Shown in pieces: positions 38,353-48,050 of a DNA stretch of 64,000 nucleotides; within the stretch, counting starts at the first letter, position 1; each line of letters opens with the position of its first letter. The notes below the pieces were generated by a model, which ran no database searches, was not told where the DNA came from, and saw nothing but the letters and a program-made list of their open reading frames with translations. Source of the DNA: Muricoccus harenae (lineage in GTDB: Bacteria; Pseudomonadota; Alphaproteobacteria; Acetobacterales; Acetobacteraceae); contig NZ_WWDL01000008.1 in assembly GCF_009848505.1 (NCBI RefSeq), forward strand, positions 79,842 through 143,841, given 5' to 3'. Both the position numbers and the translations under genes were made by a program.

Positions 38353-39330
38353 ATGCTGATCCGGAGGGCGGCGCTCGCCGCGCTTCCTGGGCTGTTGGCG
38401 CTTGCACGCCCCGCGCTGGCCCAGGGCACATTCCCCGATCGACCCTTGCGCCTCGTCGTGCCCTTCCCCGCCGGCGGTGCGACGGATGCGCTGGCGCGCG
38501 TGATCGCCCAGGCCATGGCGCCCACGCTCGGCCAGCCCGTGGCCGTGGAGAACCGCGCCGGCGCCGCCGGGGCGATCGGAGCTGAGGCGGTGGCGCGCGC
38601 TGTGCCGGACGGGCACAGCTTCCTGATGTCCACCAGCAGCACCCATGCGGTGCTGCCCGCCGTGCAGCCGCGCATGCCCTATGACGCGGAGAAGGATTTC
38701 GCCTCGATCGGGCTGGTGGCGACCGCGACGAACATTCTGATCGCCAGCACGAAGCTGGCGGCGAACAACGTGGCGGAGCTGATCGCGCTGGCGAAGTCGC
38801 GGCCCGGCACGCTGAACTTCGCCTCCTCCGGCACCGGGACGGTGACGCATCTGATCGGGGAGATGTTTCGGATGCGGGCGGGCATCCAAGTGGAGCATGT
38901 GCCCTTCCGGGGCGGGGTGCAGTCGGTGCCCGGGCTGGTGGATGGATCGATCCAGTTCCTGTTCGACAGCGTGGTCTGGTCCCTGCCGCTGATCCGCGAA
39001 GGACGGATTAAGGGGCTGGCCGTCACGTCCTCCCGGCGCTCCGCCCTGGCGCCCGACATGCCCACGGTGGCGGAAAGCGGGCTGCCTGGCTTCGAGGGCG
39101 ACACCTGGTTCGGCCTCTCGGCGCCCGGCGGCACGCCGCCCGCGGCGCTGGCGAAGCTTTCCGGGGCGCTGCAGGCGGCGTTGCGGGCGCCGGGCACGGC
39201 CGAGGCGCTGGCCCGCTTTGGCGCGGAGCCGGCGGCGGATGCATCGTCCGGCGCTTTCGATGCGCTGATCGCGGCTGACAAGGCGAAATGGGGCGCGGTG
39301 GTGCGCGAAGCAGGGGTGAAGGTGGAATGA
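38353..39330 (+). CDS. TctC/Bug-family periplasmic solute-binding protein
   Basis: A 325-residue Bug protein: leader RRAALAALPGLLALARPALA, then FPDRPLRLVVPFPAGGATDA, ENRAGAAGAIGAEAVARA, VPDGHSFLMSTSS and VPFRGGVQSVPGLVDG. The ATG at 38353 has GGAGG eight bases upstream, better than the ATG at 38347 or a GTG at 38338. Its stop overlaps the start of the isocitrate-lyase-family gene (ATGA), which suggests that the bound ligand is the substrate, or a precursor, for that enzyme. Divergent from urtA. Confidence 0.88.
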   Translation: MLIRRAALAALPGLLALARPALAQGTFPDRPLRLVVPFPAGGATDALARVIAQAMAPTLGQPVAVENRAGAAGAIGAEAVARAVPDGHSFLMSTSSTHAVLPAVQPRMPYDAEKDFASIGLVATATNILIASTKLAANNVAELIALAKSRPGTLNFASSGTGTVTHLIGEMFRMRAGIQVEHVPFRGGVQSVPGLVDGSIQFLFDSVVWSLPLIREGRIKGLAVTSSRRSALAPDMPTVAESGLPGFEGDTWFGLSAPGGTPPAALAKLSGALQAALRAPGTAEALARFGAEPAADASSGAFDALIAADKAKWGAVVREAGVKVE

Positions 39331-40178
39331 CGCGACCGCATTTCCGGGACCTTGTCGCCTCCGAGCGGCCGCTGGTCTTGCCGGGGGCGCATGACGCGCT
39401 ATCCGCGCGTCTGATCCAGCGGGCGGGGTTCAAGGCCTATTTCGTCGGTGGCTTTCCGGTGGCCGGGGTGCGCCATGCGTTGCCGGATATCGGGCTGCTC
39501 GGACAAGGGGAATTCCAGGCGGCCTATCGGGACATTCTCGCCGCATCGGACCTGCCGGTGCTGCTGGATGCCGACAATGGCTACGGCGATGTGAAGAACA
39601 TCGTCCACATCGTGCAGTCCTATGAGCGGCTGGGCGGGCAGGCGATCTTCTTCGAGGACCAGGCCTCGCCCAAGCGCTGCGGCCATATCGCGGGGAAGGA
39701 GCTGCTGCCGGCGGAGCGGATGGAGGCGAATATCCGCGCGGCCACCGGGGAGCGGCTGGACCCGCGCACCTTCATCATTGCCCGCACCGATGCGCGGGAG
39801 GTGCATGACCTGGACGAGGCGCTGCGGCGTGGCGAGCGCTACCTGCGCGCCGGGGCGGACGGGTTGTTCATCGAGGCGCCGCTGAACCTGGAGGAGATGG
39901 CGCGTATCACGCGGGAGCTGCCCGCGGTGCATCTGGCGAACATGCTGGAGGGCGGGCGCACGCCGCTGCTTTCACCCTCGGATCTAGCGAAGCTGGGCTT
40001 CGAGATGGTGATCTACGGCATCTCGCTGATGATGCACGCGGTGAAGACGATGCAGGCGGTGCTGGCCGACATCGCCTCGGGCGAGTTTCGGATGCGCGGG
40101 CAGGGCGTGGGCTTCGAGGAGTTCAAGAACCTCGTGGACATGCCGCGCTGGAGCGGGATTGAGGACCGCTACCGGTAA
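39327..40178 (+). CDS. isocitrate lyase / PEP mutase family enzyme
   Basis: A 283-residue beta/alpha-barrel enzyme that makes or breaks C-C or P-C bonds next to a carboxylate. The metal-binding loop is LLDADNGYGD, the gating loop FEDQASPKRCGHIAGKELLP keeps the Cys-Gly-His of lyases, and FIIARTDAREVHDLDEAL is conserved. Methylisocitrate lyase, oxaloacetate decarboxylase and carboxyphosphonoenolpyruvate mutase-like members all have this size; SPKRCGH differs from the KKCGH of true isocitrate lyases. Translational coupling to a Bug protein gene suggests breakdown of an imported carboxylate. Confidence 0.83.
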   Translation: MTRPHFRDLVASERPLVLPGAHDALSARLIQRAGFKAYFVGGFPVAGVRHALPDIGLLGQGEFQAAYRDILAASDLPVLLDADNGYGDVKNIVHIVQSYERLGGQAIFFEDQASPKRCGHIAGKELLPAERMEANIRAATGERLDPRTFIIARTDAREVHDLDEALRRGERYLRAGADGLFIEAPLNLEEMARITRELPAVHLANMLEGGRTPLLSPSDLAKLGFEMVIYGISLMMHAVKTMQAVLADIASGEFRMRGQGVGFEEFKNLVDMPRWSGIEDRYR

Positions 40179-40189
40179 GGCAGGGGATG

Positions 40190-41485
40190 TTACAGCGCCC
40201 CTGCCAGCCGTGGCAGGAACAGGACCAGTTCCGGCACGAAGGTCACCAGCAACAGTGCTCCGGTCATCGCCGCCACGAACCATACCACCCAGGGGAAGGT
40301 GGATTCGATCGAGCAGCCTGCCACGCGGCAGGTCACCATCAGGTTCACCGCCATGGGCGGGGTGAAGGCGCCGACGGCCACGTTCATCGTCAGGATCACG
40401 CCGAACCAGGTGAGATTCCAGCCGAAGGCCTGCGCGATCGGCAGCAGGATCGGGAGGAAGACGAGGAAGATGGAGATGGCATCGATCAACGTGCCGGCGA
40501 CCAGCACCACGATCGTGATGAGCAGCAGCATCAGCGTCGCGTTGTCGGTCAGTCCGATGAGGGAATGCGCGAGCGCATCGAAGGCGCCGAGCGTGCTGCC
40601 GGCATGGGCGAAGATGGTGGCGAGCGCGATGATGATGAGGACGACGGCCGAGACTTCGGCAGCATCGCCCAGCACGGCGTAGATGTCCCGCCAACCGAGG
40701 GTGCGATAGACCGCGAGGCCAACGAAGAGGCCATAGAAGACGGCGACCACCGCCGCCTCCGTCGGCGTGAAGGCACCGGTGCGCAGGCCGCCGAGGATCA
40801 CCACGGGCGCGGCAAGCCCCCAGATGGCGCCCTTGAAGGCTTGCCAAAGGGGGACGCGGACCTCGCCGGGGGCGGGCAGGCCGAACTGGCCGCGCCGGGC
40901 GAGCCAGATGGCGGGAAGCAGCAGCGACAGTCCGGCCAGGAGCCCCGGCACCATCCCGCCGATGAACAGCGCGGGCACCGATACGCCCGGCACCAGCACC
41001 GCATAGACGATGAAGGGGATGGAGGGTGGGATGAGCACCGCCGTGGAGCCCGCCGCCGCGACGAGGGAGGCGGTATAGGGGCGCGGGTAGCCCTGGCGCA
41101 GCATGGGGGGAAGCATGACGGCCGCGACGGCCGCGGCATCGGCCGCGCCAGAGCCGGAGATGCCGCCGAGCACCATGCAGACCAGCACGGCCACGATGGC
41201 CAGCCCGCCACGGCGCGGGCCGACCAGGGCGGCGGCGAAATCCACCAACCGCTGTGCGACGCCCGAGCGTTCGAACACCATGCCGGCCAGCACGAACATC
41301 GGCAGCGCCAGGAGCGGGTATTTGGCGATGCCCGTCCAAACATTGGTGGGCAGGGCCATGACGCCCAGCCCTTCCACCCCGATGACGAGGATGCCGGCGG
41401 TGCCGAGCGCCACCCCGATGGGTGCGCCCAGGAAGAGCAGGCCGAAGAAGGCCAGCAGGAGGATCGTCGAGCCTTCGAGGATCAC
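40190..41485 (-). CDS. TRAP transporter large permease (DctM type)
   Basis: A 431-residue membrane protein with about twelve spans, the ion-coupled channel of a TRAP importer. LLAFFGLLFLGAPIGVALG opens it; GISGSGAADAAAVAAVMLPP and VLIPPSIPFIVYAVL are the two pseudo-symmetric DctM motifs, and AGTLIDAISIFLVFLPILLP and AVGAFTPPMAVNLMV follow. A GTG start at 41485 overlaps the small-permease stop (GTGA). Together with the binding protein it takes up an unknown organic acid. Confidence 0.92.
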   Translation of the reverse strand: MILEGSTILLLAFFGLLFLGAPIGVALGTAGILVIGVEGLGVMALPTNVWTGIAKYPLLALPMFVLAGMVFERSGVAQRLVDFAAALVGPRRGGLAIVAVLVCMVLGGISGSGAADAAAVAAVMLPPMLRQGYPRPYTASLVAAAGSTAVLIPPSIPFIVYAVLVPGVSVPALFIGGMVPGLLAGLSLLLPAIWLARRGQFGLPAPGEVRVPLWQAFKGAIWGLAAPVVILGGLRTGAFTPTEAAVVAVFYGLFVGLAVYRTLGWRDIYAVLGDAAEVSAVVLIIIALATIFAHAGSTLGAFDALAHSLIGLTDNATLMLLLITIVVLVAGTLIDAISIFLVFLPILLPIAQAFGWNLTWFGVILTMNVAVGAFTPPMAVNLMVTCRVAGCSIESTFPWVVWFVAAMTGALLLVTFVPELVLFLPRLAGAL

Positions 41486-42000
41486 GAGGCGCGCGCCACC
41501 CGGATCATGCGGCCGGCAATCCGCAGGACGATGACGGCGGAGAGCACCGGCATCCACACCGTGTAGAGCCATTGCGGCACGCCGAGGCCGGGGGAGAGGG
41601 ATTCGAAGCGGTACTCGTCCCAGGTATAGAGGGCGCCGAGCCAACCAATTCCCGCAAAGAGGGCGAGGGAGATGAGCAGTAGCCCGATCTCGATCCGGCG
41701 CGCGACGCGGACGGGCATGCGCTCGGTGAAGAAGGTCATGCGGATGTGGCGGTCCGAGGCGAAGGCGGCGGCGGTGCCGAGAAAGGTCAGCACCACCATG
41801 ATCGCCACGGAATACTCCTCGGTGAAGGCGAAGGAGATGCTGGTGAAGTAGCGCACCAGCACATTGGCGAAGGTGATGATGGCGAGCGCAGCCATCGCAA
41901 GCGCCGCCAGCGCGCCCTCCAGCGTGACCGGGATTCGCGGTGGGGCTTCGCCCAGTTGCAGGCCGCGCGCCTGGACATCCGCGTGGGGCTGCTCGCTCAC
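41482..42000 (-). CDS. TRAP transporter small permease (DctQ type)
   Basis: A 172-residue protein with four membrane spans. Typical features are FANVLVRYFTSISFAFTEEY, FLGTAAAFASDRHIRMTFFT and LGVPQWLYTVWMPVLSAVIV. It starts with GTG at 42000, six bases after the stop of the binding-protein gene, in the order P-Q-M. DctQ joins the binding protein and large permease into one importer. Confidence 0.9.
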   Translation of the reverse strand: MSEQPHADVQARGLQLGEAPPRIPVTLEGALAALAMAALAIITFANVLVRYFTSISFAFTEEYSVAIMVVLTFLGTAAAFASDRHIRMTFFTERMPVRVARRIEIGLLLISLALFAGIGWLGALYTWDEYRFESLSPGLGVPQWLYTVWMPVLSAVIVLRIAGRMIRVARAS

Positions 42001-42006
42001 AGTCGG

Positions 42007-43050
42007 TCAGCTCACCTTGGCGATGGCGCCTTCGGCCTTGTGCACCAGCTCGGTGCCCACGGTCGCGGCCCATTTGTCGAAGACCGGGCGCGTGGCCTGG
42101 GCGAAGGCGCGCTTCTCGGCAGCGGAGAGGTCGATCACCTCCACGCCCCGGCGGGCGCATTCGTCCAGGGAGGAGCGGTCGCCATTCGCGCCGAGGCCCT
42201 TGCGCGCGGCGTTGTTGCCGGCCTGCCCGGCCTCGCGCGCGGATTCCACCACGATCTCGCGGTCGCGCGGCTCAAGGCTGGCGAGCACCGGCTTGCTGAG
42301 GGAGACGATCCCCGCATCGGCGCAGTAGTTCCACATGGTCAGGTGCTTCTGGGCCAGCGTGTCCATGCGGAAACCGAGGAAGAGGTTCACCGGGTTCTCC
42401 TGCCCGTCCACCGCCCCGGTGGAGAGGGCAGGCTGCAGGTCGGCAAAGGACATCTGCACGGGGTTGGCGCCGAGGGCGGAGTAGATGTCGGAGAAGATGG
42501 CGCCGGCGGCGAAGCGGATCTTCAGCCCCCGCAGGTCGGCCGGGGCGCGGATGGCGCGCTTGGAGTTGCTGATCTCGCGGAAGCCGTTCTCGCCCCAGGC
42601 CAGGGGCTCCACATCCCGCTGTGCCAGCACGCGGAACAGCGTCTGGCCGACCTCGCCACCTACCAGCGCATCGAAAGCGGCGGTGCTGGGCATGAGGAAG
42701 GGAAGGGAGAAGAGGTTCATCTCCCGCACCTGGGGGGAGATGTTGATGGTGGAGAAGACGGCGCCGTCGATCACGCCCTGGCGAATCGCCAGCAGTTCCC
42801 GGGTCTGGTCGCCGCCGACGAGGGAGGAGCCGGGATAGACCTTGAAGTTCAGCCGCCCCTGGGAGCGTTGGTTTACGAGTTCGGCCCAGACGAAGGCGGA
42901 TTCCGACAGCGCGATCGGCCGATTGCCGACGACGGTGATCTTGTATTCCGGCTTGTAGCGGGTTTGCGCCCGCCCGATCACGGGCATGGCCAGGACCGGC
43001 AGGGCAGCGCCCGCGGAGAGCAGGCTTCGGCGGTTCACGCGCTGGCTCAT
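42007..43050 (-). CDS. TRAP transporter solute-binding protein (DctP type)
   Basis: A 347-residue periplasmic binding protein. A twin-arginine leader (NRRSLLSAGAALPVLAMPVI) is followed by SESAFVWAELVNQRSQGRLN and FKVYPGSSLVGGDQTRELLA. SKRAIRAPADLRGLKIRFAA holds the Arg that usually clamps the ligand carboxylate, and SFADLQPALSTGAVDGQENP is the standard DctP motif. First gene of the TRAP operon; the ligand is likely a carboxylate but not identifiable. Confidence 0.92.
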   Translation of the reverse strand: MSQRVNRRSLLSAGAALPVLAMPVIGRAQTRYKPEYKITVVGNRPIALSESAFVWAELVNQRSQGRLNFKVYPGSSLVGGDQTRELLAIRQGVIDGAVFSTINISPQVREMNLFSLPFLMPSTAAFDALVGGEVGQTLFRVLAQRDVEPLAWGENGFREISNSKRAIRAPADLRGLKIRFAAGAIFSDIYSALGANPVQMSFADLQPALSTGAVDGQENPVNLFLGFRMDTLAQKHLTMWNYCADAGIVSLSKPVLASLEPRDREIVVESAREAGQAGNNAARKGLGANGDRSSLDECARRGVEVIDLSAAEKRAFAQATRPVFDKWAATVGTELVHKAEGAIAKVS

Positions 43051-43149
43051 CGTTTCCGACCCTCATATTGTTGCGATCACTCTGCGAGAGCATGGCGGAG
43101 GCGGCAAGGGCTGGCTTGGCTTGCCTCAATGGCCGGGGCAGGTTGAGGC

Positions 43150-43704
43150 ATGACCGAACGCGAGAAGATGCTGGCCGCGCTTCCCTATGATGGAATGGAT
43201 CCGGCGCTGCTGTCTGAGCGCTACCGGGCTCGCGCCCTCATCCTGCGCATGGATGCCCTGCCGCCCGAGGATGAGGCGGCTCGCCGCGCGGCGCTGGAGG
43301 AGCTTCTGGGCTTCATCGGCGACAAGACCATGGTGATGCCGGGCTTCCGCTGCGACTACGGCTCCAACATCCGCATCGGCGTTGCGAGCTACGTCAACTT
43401 CAACTGCGTCTTCCTGGATTGCGCGCCCATCGTCCTGGGGGACCACTGCCAGGTGGCGCCCGCCGTGCAGATCTACACCGCGACCCATCCGCTGGAGCCC
43501 GGCCCTCGCGCGGCGGGGATCGAGAGCGCGCATCCCGTGACCATCGGGCGCAACGTTTGGCTCGGCGGCGGCTGCATCGTGCTGCCGGGGGTGACGATTG
43601 GGGATGACACGGTGGTGGGCGCCGGGGCGGTGGTGAACCGGGACCTGCCACCGGGCGTGCTGGCGGTGGGAAACCCGGCGCGGGTAGTGCGGAAGCTTTC
43701 CTAG
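43150..43704 (+). CDS. maltose/galactoside-type sugar O-acetyltransferase
   Basis: A 184-residue left-handed beta-helix acetyltransferase of the Maa/LacA/NodL group, using acetyl-CoA. The N-terminal cap MTEREKMLAALPYDGMDPAL is typical. FRCDYGSNIRIGVASYVNFN and CVFLDCAPIVLGDHCQVAP form the first coils; the catalytic His is in YTATHPLEP and the CoA-binding end is GRNVWLGGGCIVLPGVTIG and GAGAVVNRDLPPGVLAVGNP. The acceptor sugar is unknown. It stands alone, divergent from the TRAP operon. Confidence 0.92.
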   Translation: MTEREKMLAALPYDGMDPALLSERYRARALILRMDALPPEDEAARRAALEELLGFIGDKTMVMPGFRCDYGSNIRIGVASYVNFNCVFLDCAPIVLGDHCQVAPAVQIYTATHPLEPGPRAAGIESAHPVTIGRNVWLGGGCIVLPGVTIGDDTVVGAGAVVNRDLPPGVLAVGNPARVVRKLS

Positions 43705-43737
43705 CGGCCTACTTCCCTGTGCGCTTGCCTTCGGGGA

Positions 43738-44259
43738 TCAACGGCGGCCGGGCGACCCGCGTTCGCTGTCGGCGCCATGGTGGCGGCCCTGCCGGACAAG
43801 CCCGTCCACGACCGCGCCGGTCGCGAAGGCGTAGATCGCCTTGTGCAGCAGGTCGATCACCTGTTCGTTCACCGGCCAAGTCCAGGGGGGCGCCCCGACG
43901 CCGGTGGCGTTCTCCAGCGTCTGGTCGTTCAGCAGCCTGACATTGAGGAAAATAAAGGAGCCCACCGGACCGCGAATGCCCGAACGCGCCATCATCGCCC
44001 GCGCCACGCCGAGCAGGATGCCCTGGCCCCAATGCATGGCCCAGTTCAGCCCAAGCCGCTCCCGATCCGGTCTGCGGGGTAGCCCGAGCAGCCGTTCCAG
44101 CGTGTGGGCGGGGACATAGGAATTCGGGCGCCCGGTGATCGCCTGCTCGAGCTTCTCCGCAGCCGTCATCGCTGCAACGCCGACAAGGCCCGCGAGCAAG
44201 CCCTGCATGATCAGCTCCGCAGAACCATGCCCCACGTCACCCTTGGGTCGGTTGCGCAT
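43738..44259 (-). CDS. membrane protein of unknown function
   Basis: A 173-residue protein with a hydrophobic segment near its start (LIMQGLLAGLVGVAAMTAAE) and weaker ones around GQGILLGVARAMMA and LLHKAIYAFATGAVVDGLV, so probably an inner-membrane protein. Motifs such as LGLNWAMHWGQGILLGVARA and PPWTWPVNEQVIDLLHKAI look conserved and functional, but I do not recognise a named family with confidence. The C-terminus is basic and faces the cytoplasm by the positive-inside rule. Monocistronic. Confidence 0.65.
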   Translation of the reverse strand: MRNRPKGDVGHGSAELIMQGLLAGLVGVAAMTAAEKLEQAITGRPNSYVPAHTLERLLGLPRRPDRERLGLNWAMHWGQGILLGVARAMMARSGIRGPVGSFIFLNVRLLNDQTLENATGVGAPPWTWPVNEQVIDLLHKAIYAFATGAVVDGLVRQGRHHGADSERGSPGRR

Positions 44260-44410
44260 GCGTCAGCTGCCCCTTTCGGATGGTCAATAGCGGGAATTCT
44301 GCTGTCCAACATCCTGGTCGGGGAGACGGTTTCAGCGACGGGCCATATTGGTCGGCCCAGCCCACGTGCTGAAGCAGTGCGGCGGGCCGCCATGGAGGAG
44401 GCCGTGGAGG

Positions 44411-45148
44411 CTACGCTTCCTCCAACTCATGCGAGAGGCGGATGAGATCCTGGGTGTGCGGGTGCTTTGCCTGTCCAGCGCGCAAGGTGGCCTCGTCCAA
44501 CTCCTCCACGATCTTGCCGCCCTGCATCACCGCCAGCCGTCCGCAGAGATGCGCCACCACAGCCAGGTTGTGCGAGACGAGGATGCAGGTGAGGCCACGT
44601 GCGGCGCGAAGATCGGCCAGGAGGTTCAGCACCTCGGCCTGCACCGAGACGTCGAGGGCGCTGGTAGGCTCGTCCAGCAACAGCACGCGGGGATCGGCGA
44701 TCAGGGCGCGGGCGATAGCCACGCGCTGGCGCTGGCCGCCAGAGAGCTGGTGCGGGTAGCGGAAGCGCGCGGCGCGAGGGAGGGCCACTTCCTCCAATGC
44801 GCGGAGGATGCGGGCATCGGCGCCGGCCACGCCATGAACGGCCAGGGGCTCGGACAGGATGCGGTCCACCGTCTGCCGGGGATGCAGGGAGCCATAGGGG
44901 TCCTGAAAGACCATTTGGACCGTGCGGAAAAAGGCGCGGCCCCGGCGGCGGGTGAGGGGCTTGCCGTCCACGGCCATGCGGCCGGTCCATTCCGTGACCA
45001 GCCCGGCGATGGCGCGCAGCACGGTGGACTTGCCGCTTCCGCTCTCACCCACCAGCCCGAAGGTCTCGCCCGGGGAAACGTGGAAGGAAACGCCGCGCAC
45101 CGCGTGGTTGGTGCCGAAGCGGACATCGAGGCTATCAATCTCGATCAT
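44411..45148 (-). CDS. peptide/nickel-type ABC transporter ATP-binding protein (DppF-like)
   Basis: A 245-residue ATPase: Walker A GESGSGKST, Q-loop MVFQDPYGSLHPRQTV, signature LSGGQRQRVAIARAL, Walker B LLLDEPTSALDVSVQAEV, H-loop LVSHNLAVVAHLC. These are the complete motifs of the oligopeptide/dipeptide/nickel family. The usual C-terminal extension is short here. The ATG overlaps the upstream gene's stop (ATGA). Last gene of the five-gene importer. Confidence 0.92.
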   Translation of the reverse strand: MIEIDSLDVRFGTNHAVRGVSFHVSPGETFGLVGESGSGKSTVLRAIAGLVTEWTGRMAVDGKPLTRRRGRAFFRTVQMVFQDPYGSLHPRQTVDRILSEPLAVHGVAGADARILRALEEVALPRAARFRYPHQLSGGQRQRVAIARALIADPRVLLLDEPTSALDVSVQAEVLNLLADLRAARGLTCILVSHNLAVVAHLCGRLAVMQGGKIVEELDEATLRAGQAKHPHTQDLIRLSHELEEA

Positions 45149-46005
45149 GGGCGCGGCGCCAGCCATGCGGGGTCCCGCGCCAGCGTGGGCAGGCGGGGGC
45201 GCTTCTCGGTGAGGCTGGGGATGCATTCCAGCAGGCCGCGCGTGTAGCCATGGGTGGCCTTGTGGAGGTCCGCCGCGGGCAGTTCCTCCATCACCTGGCC
45301 AGCATACATTACCGCCACCCGGTCGCAGAAATGGGAGACGAGCGGCAGGTCGTGGCTGATGAGCATCAGCGCCATGCCGCGGCTGTCCACCAGTTCCTCG
45401 ATCAGGCGGAGGATCTCGGCCTGGACGCTGGCGTCGAGGGCGGAGGTGGGCTCGTCGGCGATCAGCAGCTCGGGGTTGGAGGCCAGCATCATGGCGATCA
45501 TCACGCGCTGGCCCATGCCGCCCGAGAGCTCATGCGGATAGGCATCATGGACGCGGCGCGGGTCGCGGATCTGCACGCTCTCCAGCAGGTTCAGCGTAGC
45601 CTCGCGCGCCTCCTTCGCCCCGATCCTGCTGTGGGCGCGCAGGGCTTCGGCGATCTGGGCGCCGGCCGTCATCACCGGGTTCAGGCTGTATTTCGGATCC
45701 TGCAGGATCAGCCCGATGCGGCCGCCGCGCAGCGCGCGCATCTGGCGCTCCGAGGCGTGAAGGATATCGGTTTCGCCGAAGCGCAGCGCATCTGCCCGCA
45801 CCTTCGCGGATGCCGGCAGGAGGCGCATCAGGGCGCGGCCGGTGACGGACTTGCCCGATCCGCTCTCTCCCACGATTCCCAGCTTCTCTTTCCCGAGGGA
45901 GAAGGAGACGCCGCGCACTGCATGGGTGACCCCGGTTGCGGAGGAAAAATCGACGCGGAGATTCTTTACCTCCACGAGGGGGGGCACCAGGGGCGGCATG
46001 CTCAT
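45145..46005 (-). CDS. peptide/nickel-type ABC transporter ATP-binding protein (DppD-like)
   Basis: A 286-residue ATPase with Walker A GESGSGKSV, QDPKYSLNPVMTAGAQIAEA, signature LSGGMGQRVMIAMMLA, Walker B LLIADEPTSALDASVQAEI and the H-loop LMLISHDLPLVSHFCDRVAV. The signature reads LSGGM instead of LSGGQ, which is common in DppD. ATGA overlaps link it to the permease gene before it and the ATPase gene after it. Confidence 0.92.
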   Translation of the reverse strand: MSMPPLVPPLVEVKNLRVDFSSATGVTHAVRGVSFSLGKEKLGIVGESGSGKSVTGRALMRLLPASAKVRADALRFGETDILHASERQMRALRGGRIGLILQDPKYSLNPVMTAGAQIAEALRAHSRIGAKEAREATLNLLESVQIRDPRRVHDAYPHELSGGMGQRVMIAMMLASNPELLIADEPTSALDASVQAEILRLIEELVDSRGMALMLISHDLPLVSHFCDRVAVMYAGQVMEELPAADLHKATHGYTRGLLECIPSLTEKRPRLPTLARDPAWLAPRP

Positions 46006-47021
46006 CGTTGCTTCGGGTCCAGCACGTCGCGCAGCCCGTCCCCGAGCAGGTTGAAGGCGAGGGAGGCGGCGAAGATTGCAATGCCGGGCATCACGGCCAC
46101 CCACCATTGCTCCAGGATGAAGCGGCGGGCCGTCGCGATCATCGTGCCCCATTCCGGCAGCGGCGGCTGCGCGCCCAGGCCCAGGAAGCCCAGCCCGGCC
46201 GCCGTCAGGATGATGGAGGACATGTCCAGCGTGACCCGCACCACCAGGGAGGGCATGCACATCGGCATGACATGGCGCAGCACGATGCGGGGATGGGAGG
46301 CGCCGGTCATGCGGGCCGCGGCGACATAGTCGGTGCGGCGGATGGTCAGCGTCTCGGCGCGGGCGAGGCGGGCATAGGGCGGCCAGGCGGTAAGGGCGAT
46401 GGCGATCACCGCGCTTTCCACCCCCGGGCGCATGGCGGCGACGAAGGCCAGTGCCAGGATCAGCCGGGGGAAGGCGAGGAAAACATCCGTCACCCGCATC
46501 AGCAGCCGGTCCCAGATGCCACCCGCATAGCCGGCGACGCAGCCCACCAGCAGGCCGAGGGGCGCCACCAGCAGCACCACCGCCACCACCATGCCAAGAG
46601 TGATGCGGCCGCCATAGAGCAGGCGGGACCAGACGTCGCGCCCCAGCTCATCCGTGCCCAGCCAATGCGCGGCGGAGGGGGCGGCGAGGCGGTTGCCGAG
46701 TTCCTGGATGCCCGGATCATGCGTGGCGAGCAGCGGGGCCAGCAGGGTCAGCAGCAGCATCACAAGGATCACCGCCAACCCAGCCATGGCCAGCGGATTG
46801 CGGCGGAAGGCGAGCCAGGCCTGGTAGCGCCGGCCCCAGGCGGCCTGGGCGCGGGAGGCCGGGGCGTCGGTCAGCAGCCATTCGCGGCGGCGCGGCGCGG
46901 CGCCCGGTTCCGGCGGCAGGGCGCCGGCGGCCTCGGGCACCGCATCGGGCGGAATCGGCTCCAGCGCCGCCGTGGCGGTGGCGGCATCGGCGATGGGACT
47001 GCCGGGGGTGGGGCCGGTCAT
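46002..47021 (-). CDS. peptide/nickel-type ABC transporter permease (DppC-like)
   Basis: A 339-residue permease. The first 60 or so residues are a proline/alanine-rich cytoplasmic tail longer than in most DppC proteins, then FRRNPLAMAGLAVILVMLLL, the LGTDELGRDVWSRLLYGGRI motif of the family, and the coupling segment AARMTGASHPRIVLRHVMP. It forms the channel with the DppB-like partner. Starts 10 bases after the preceding gene's stop. Confidence 0.92.
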   Translation of the reverse strand: MTGPTPGSPIADAATATAALEPIPPDAVPEAAGALPPEPGAAPRRREWLLTDAPASRAQAAWGRRYQAWLAFRRNPLAMAGLAVILVMLLLTLLAPLLATHDPGIQELGNRLAAPSAAHWLGTDELGRDVWSRLLYGGRITLGMVVAVVLLVAPLGLLVGCVAGYAGGIWDRLLMRVTDVFLAFPRLILALAFVAAMRPGVESAVIAIALTAWPPYARLARAETLTIRRTDYVAAARMTGASHPRIVLRHVMPMCMPSLVVRVTLDMSSIILTAAGLGFLGLGAQPPLPEWGTMIATARRFILEQWWVAVMPGIAIFAASLAFNLLGDGLRDVLDPKQR

Positions 47022-47031
47022 GGGGTGCGCC

Positions 47032-48048
<1,017 letters not shown>

Positions 48049-48050
48049 GG

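Noticed and set aside
40187..41566. Acidic, charged 459-residue plus-strand frame opposite the TRAP permease
   Set aside because: Charged composition is what the complement of a hydrophobic membrane protein gives; no family seen.
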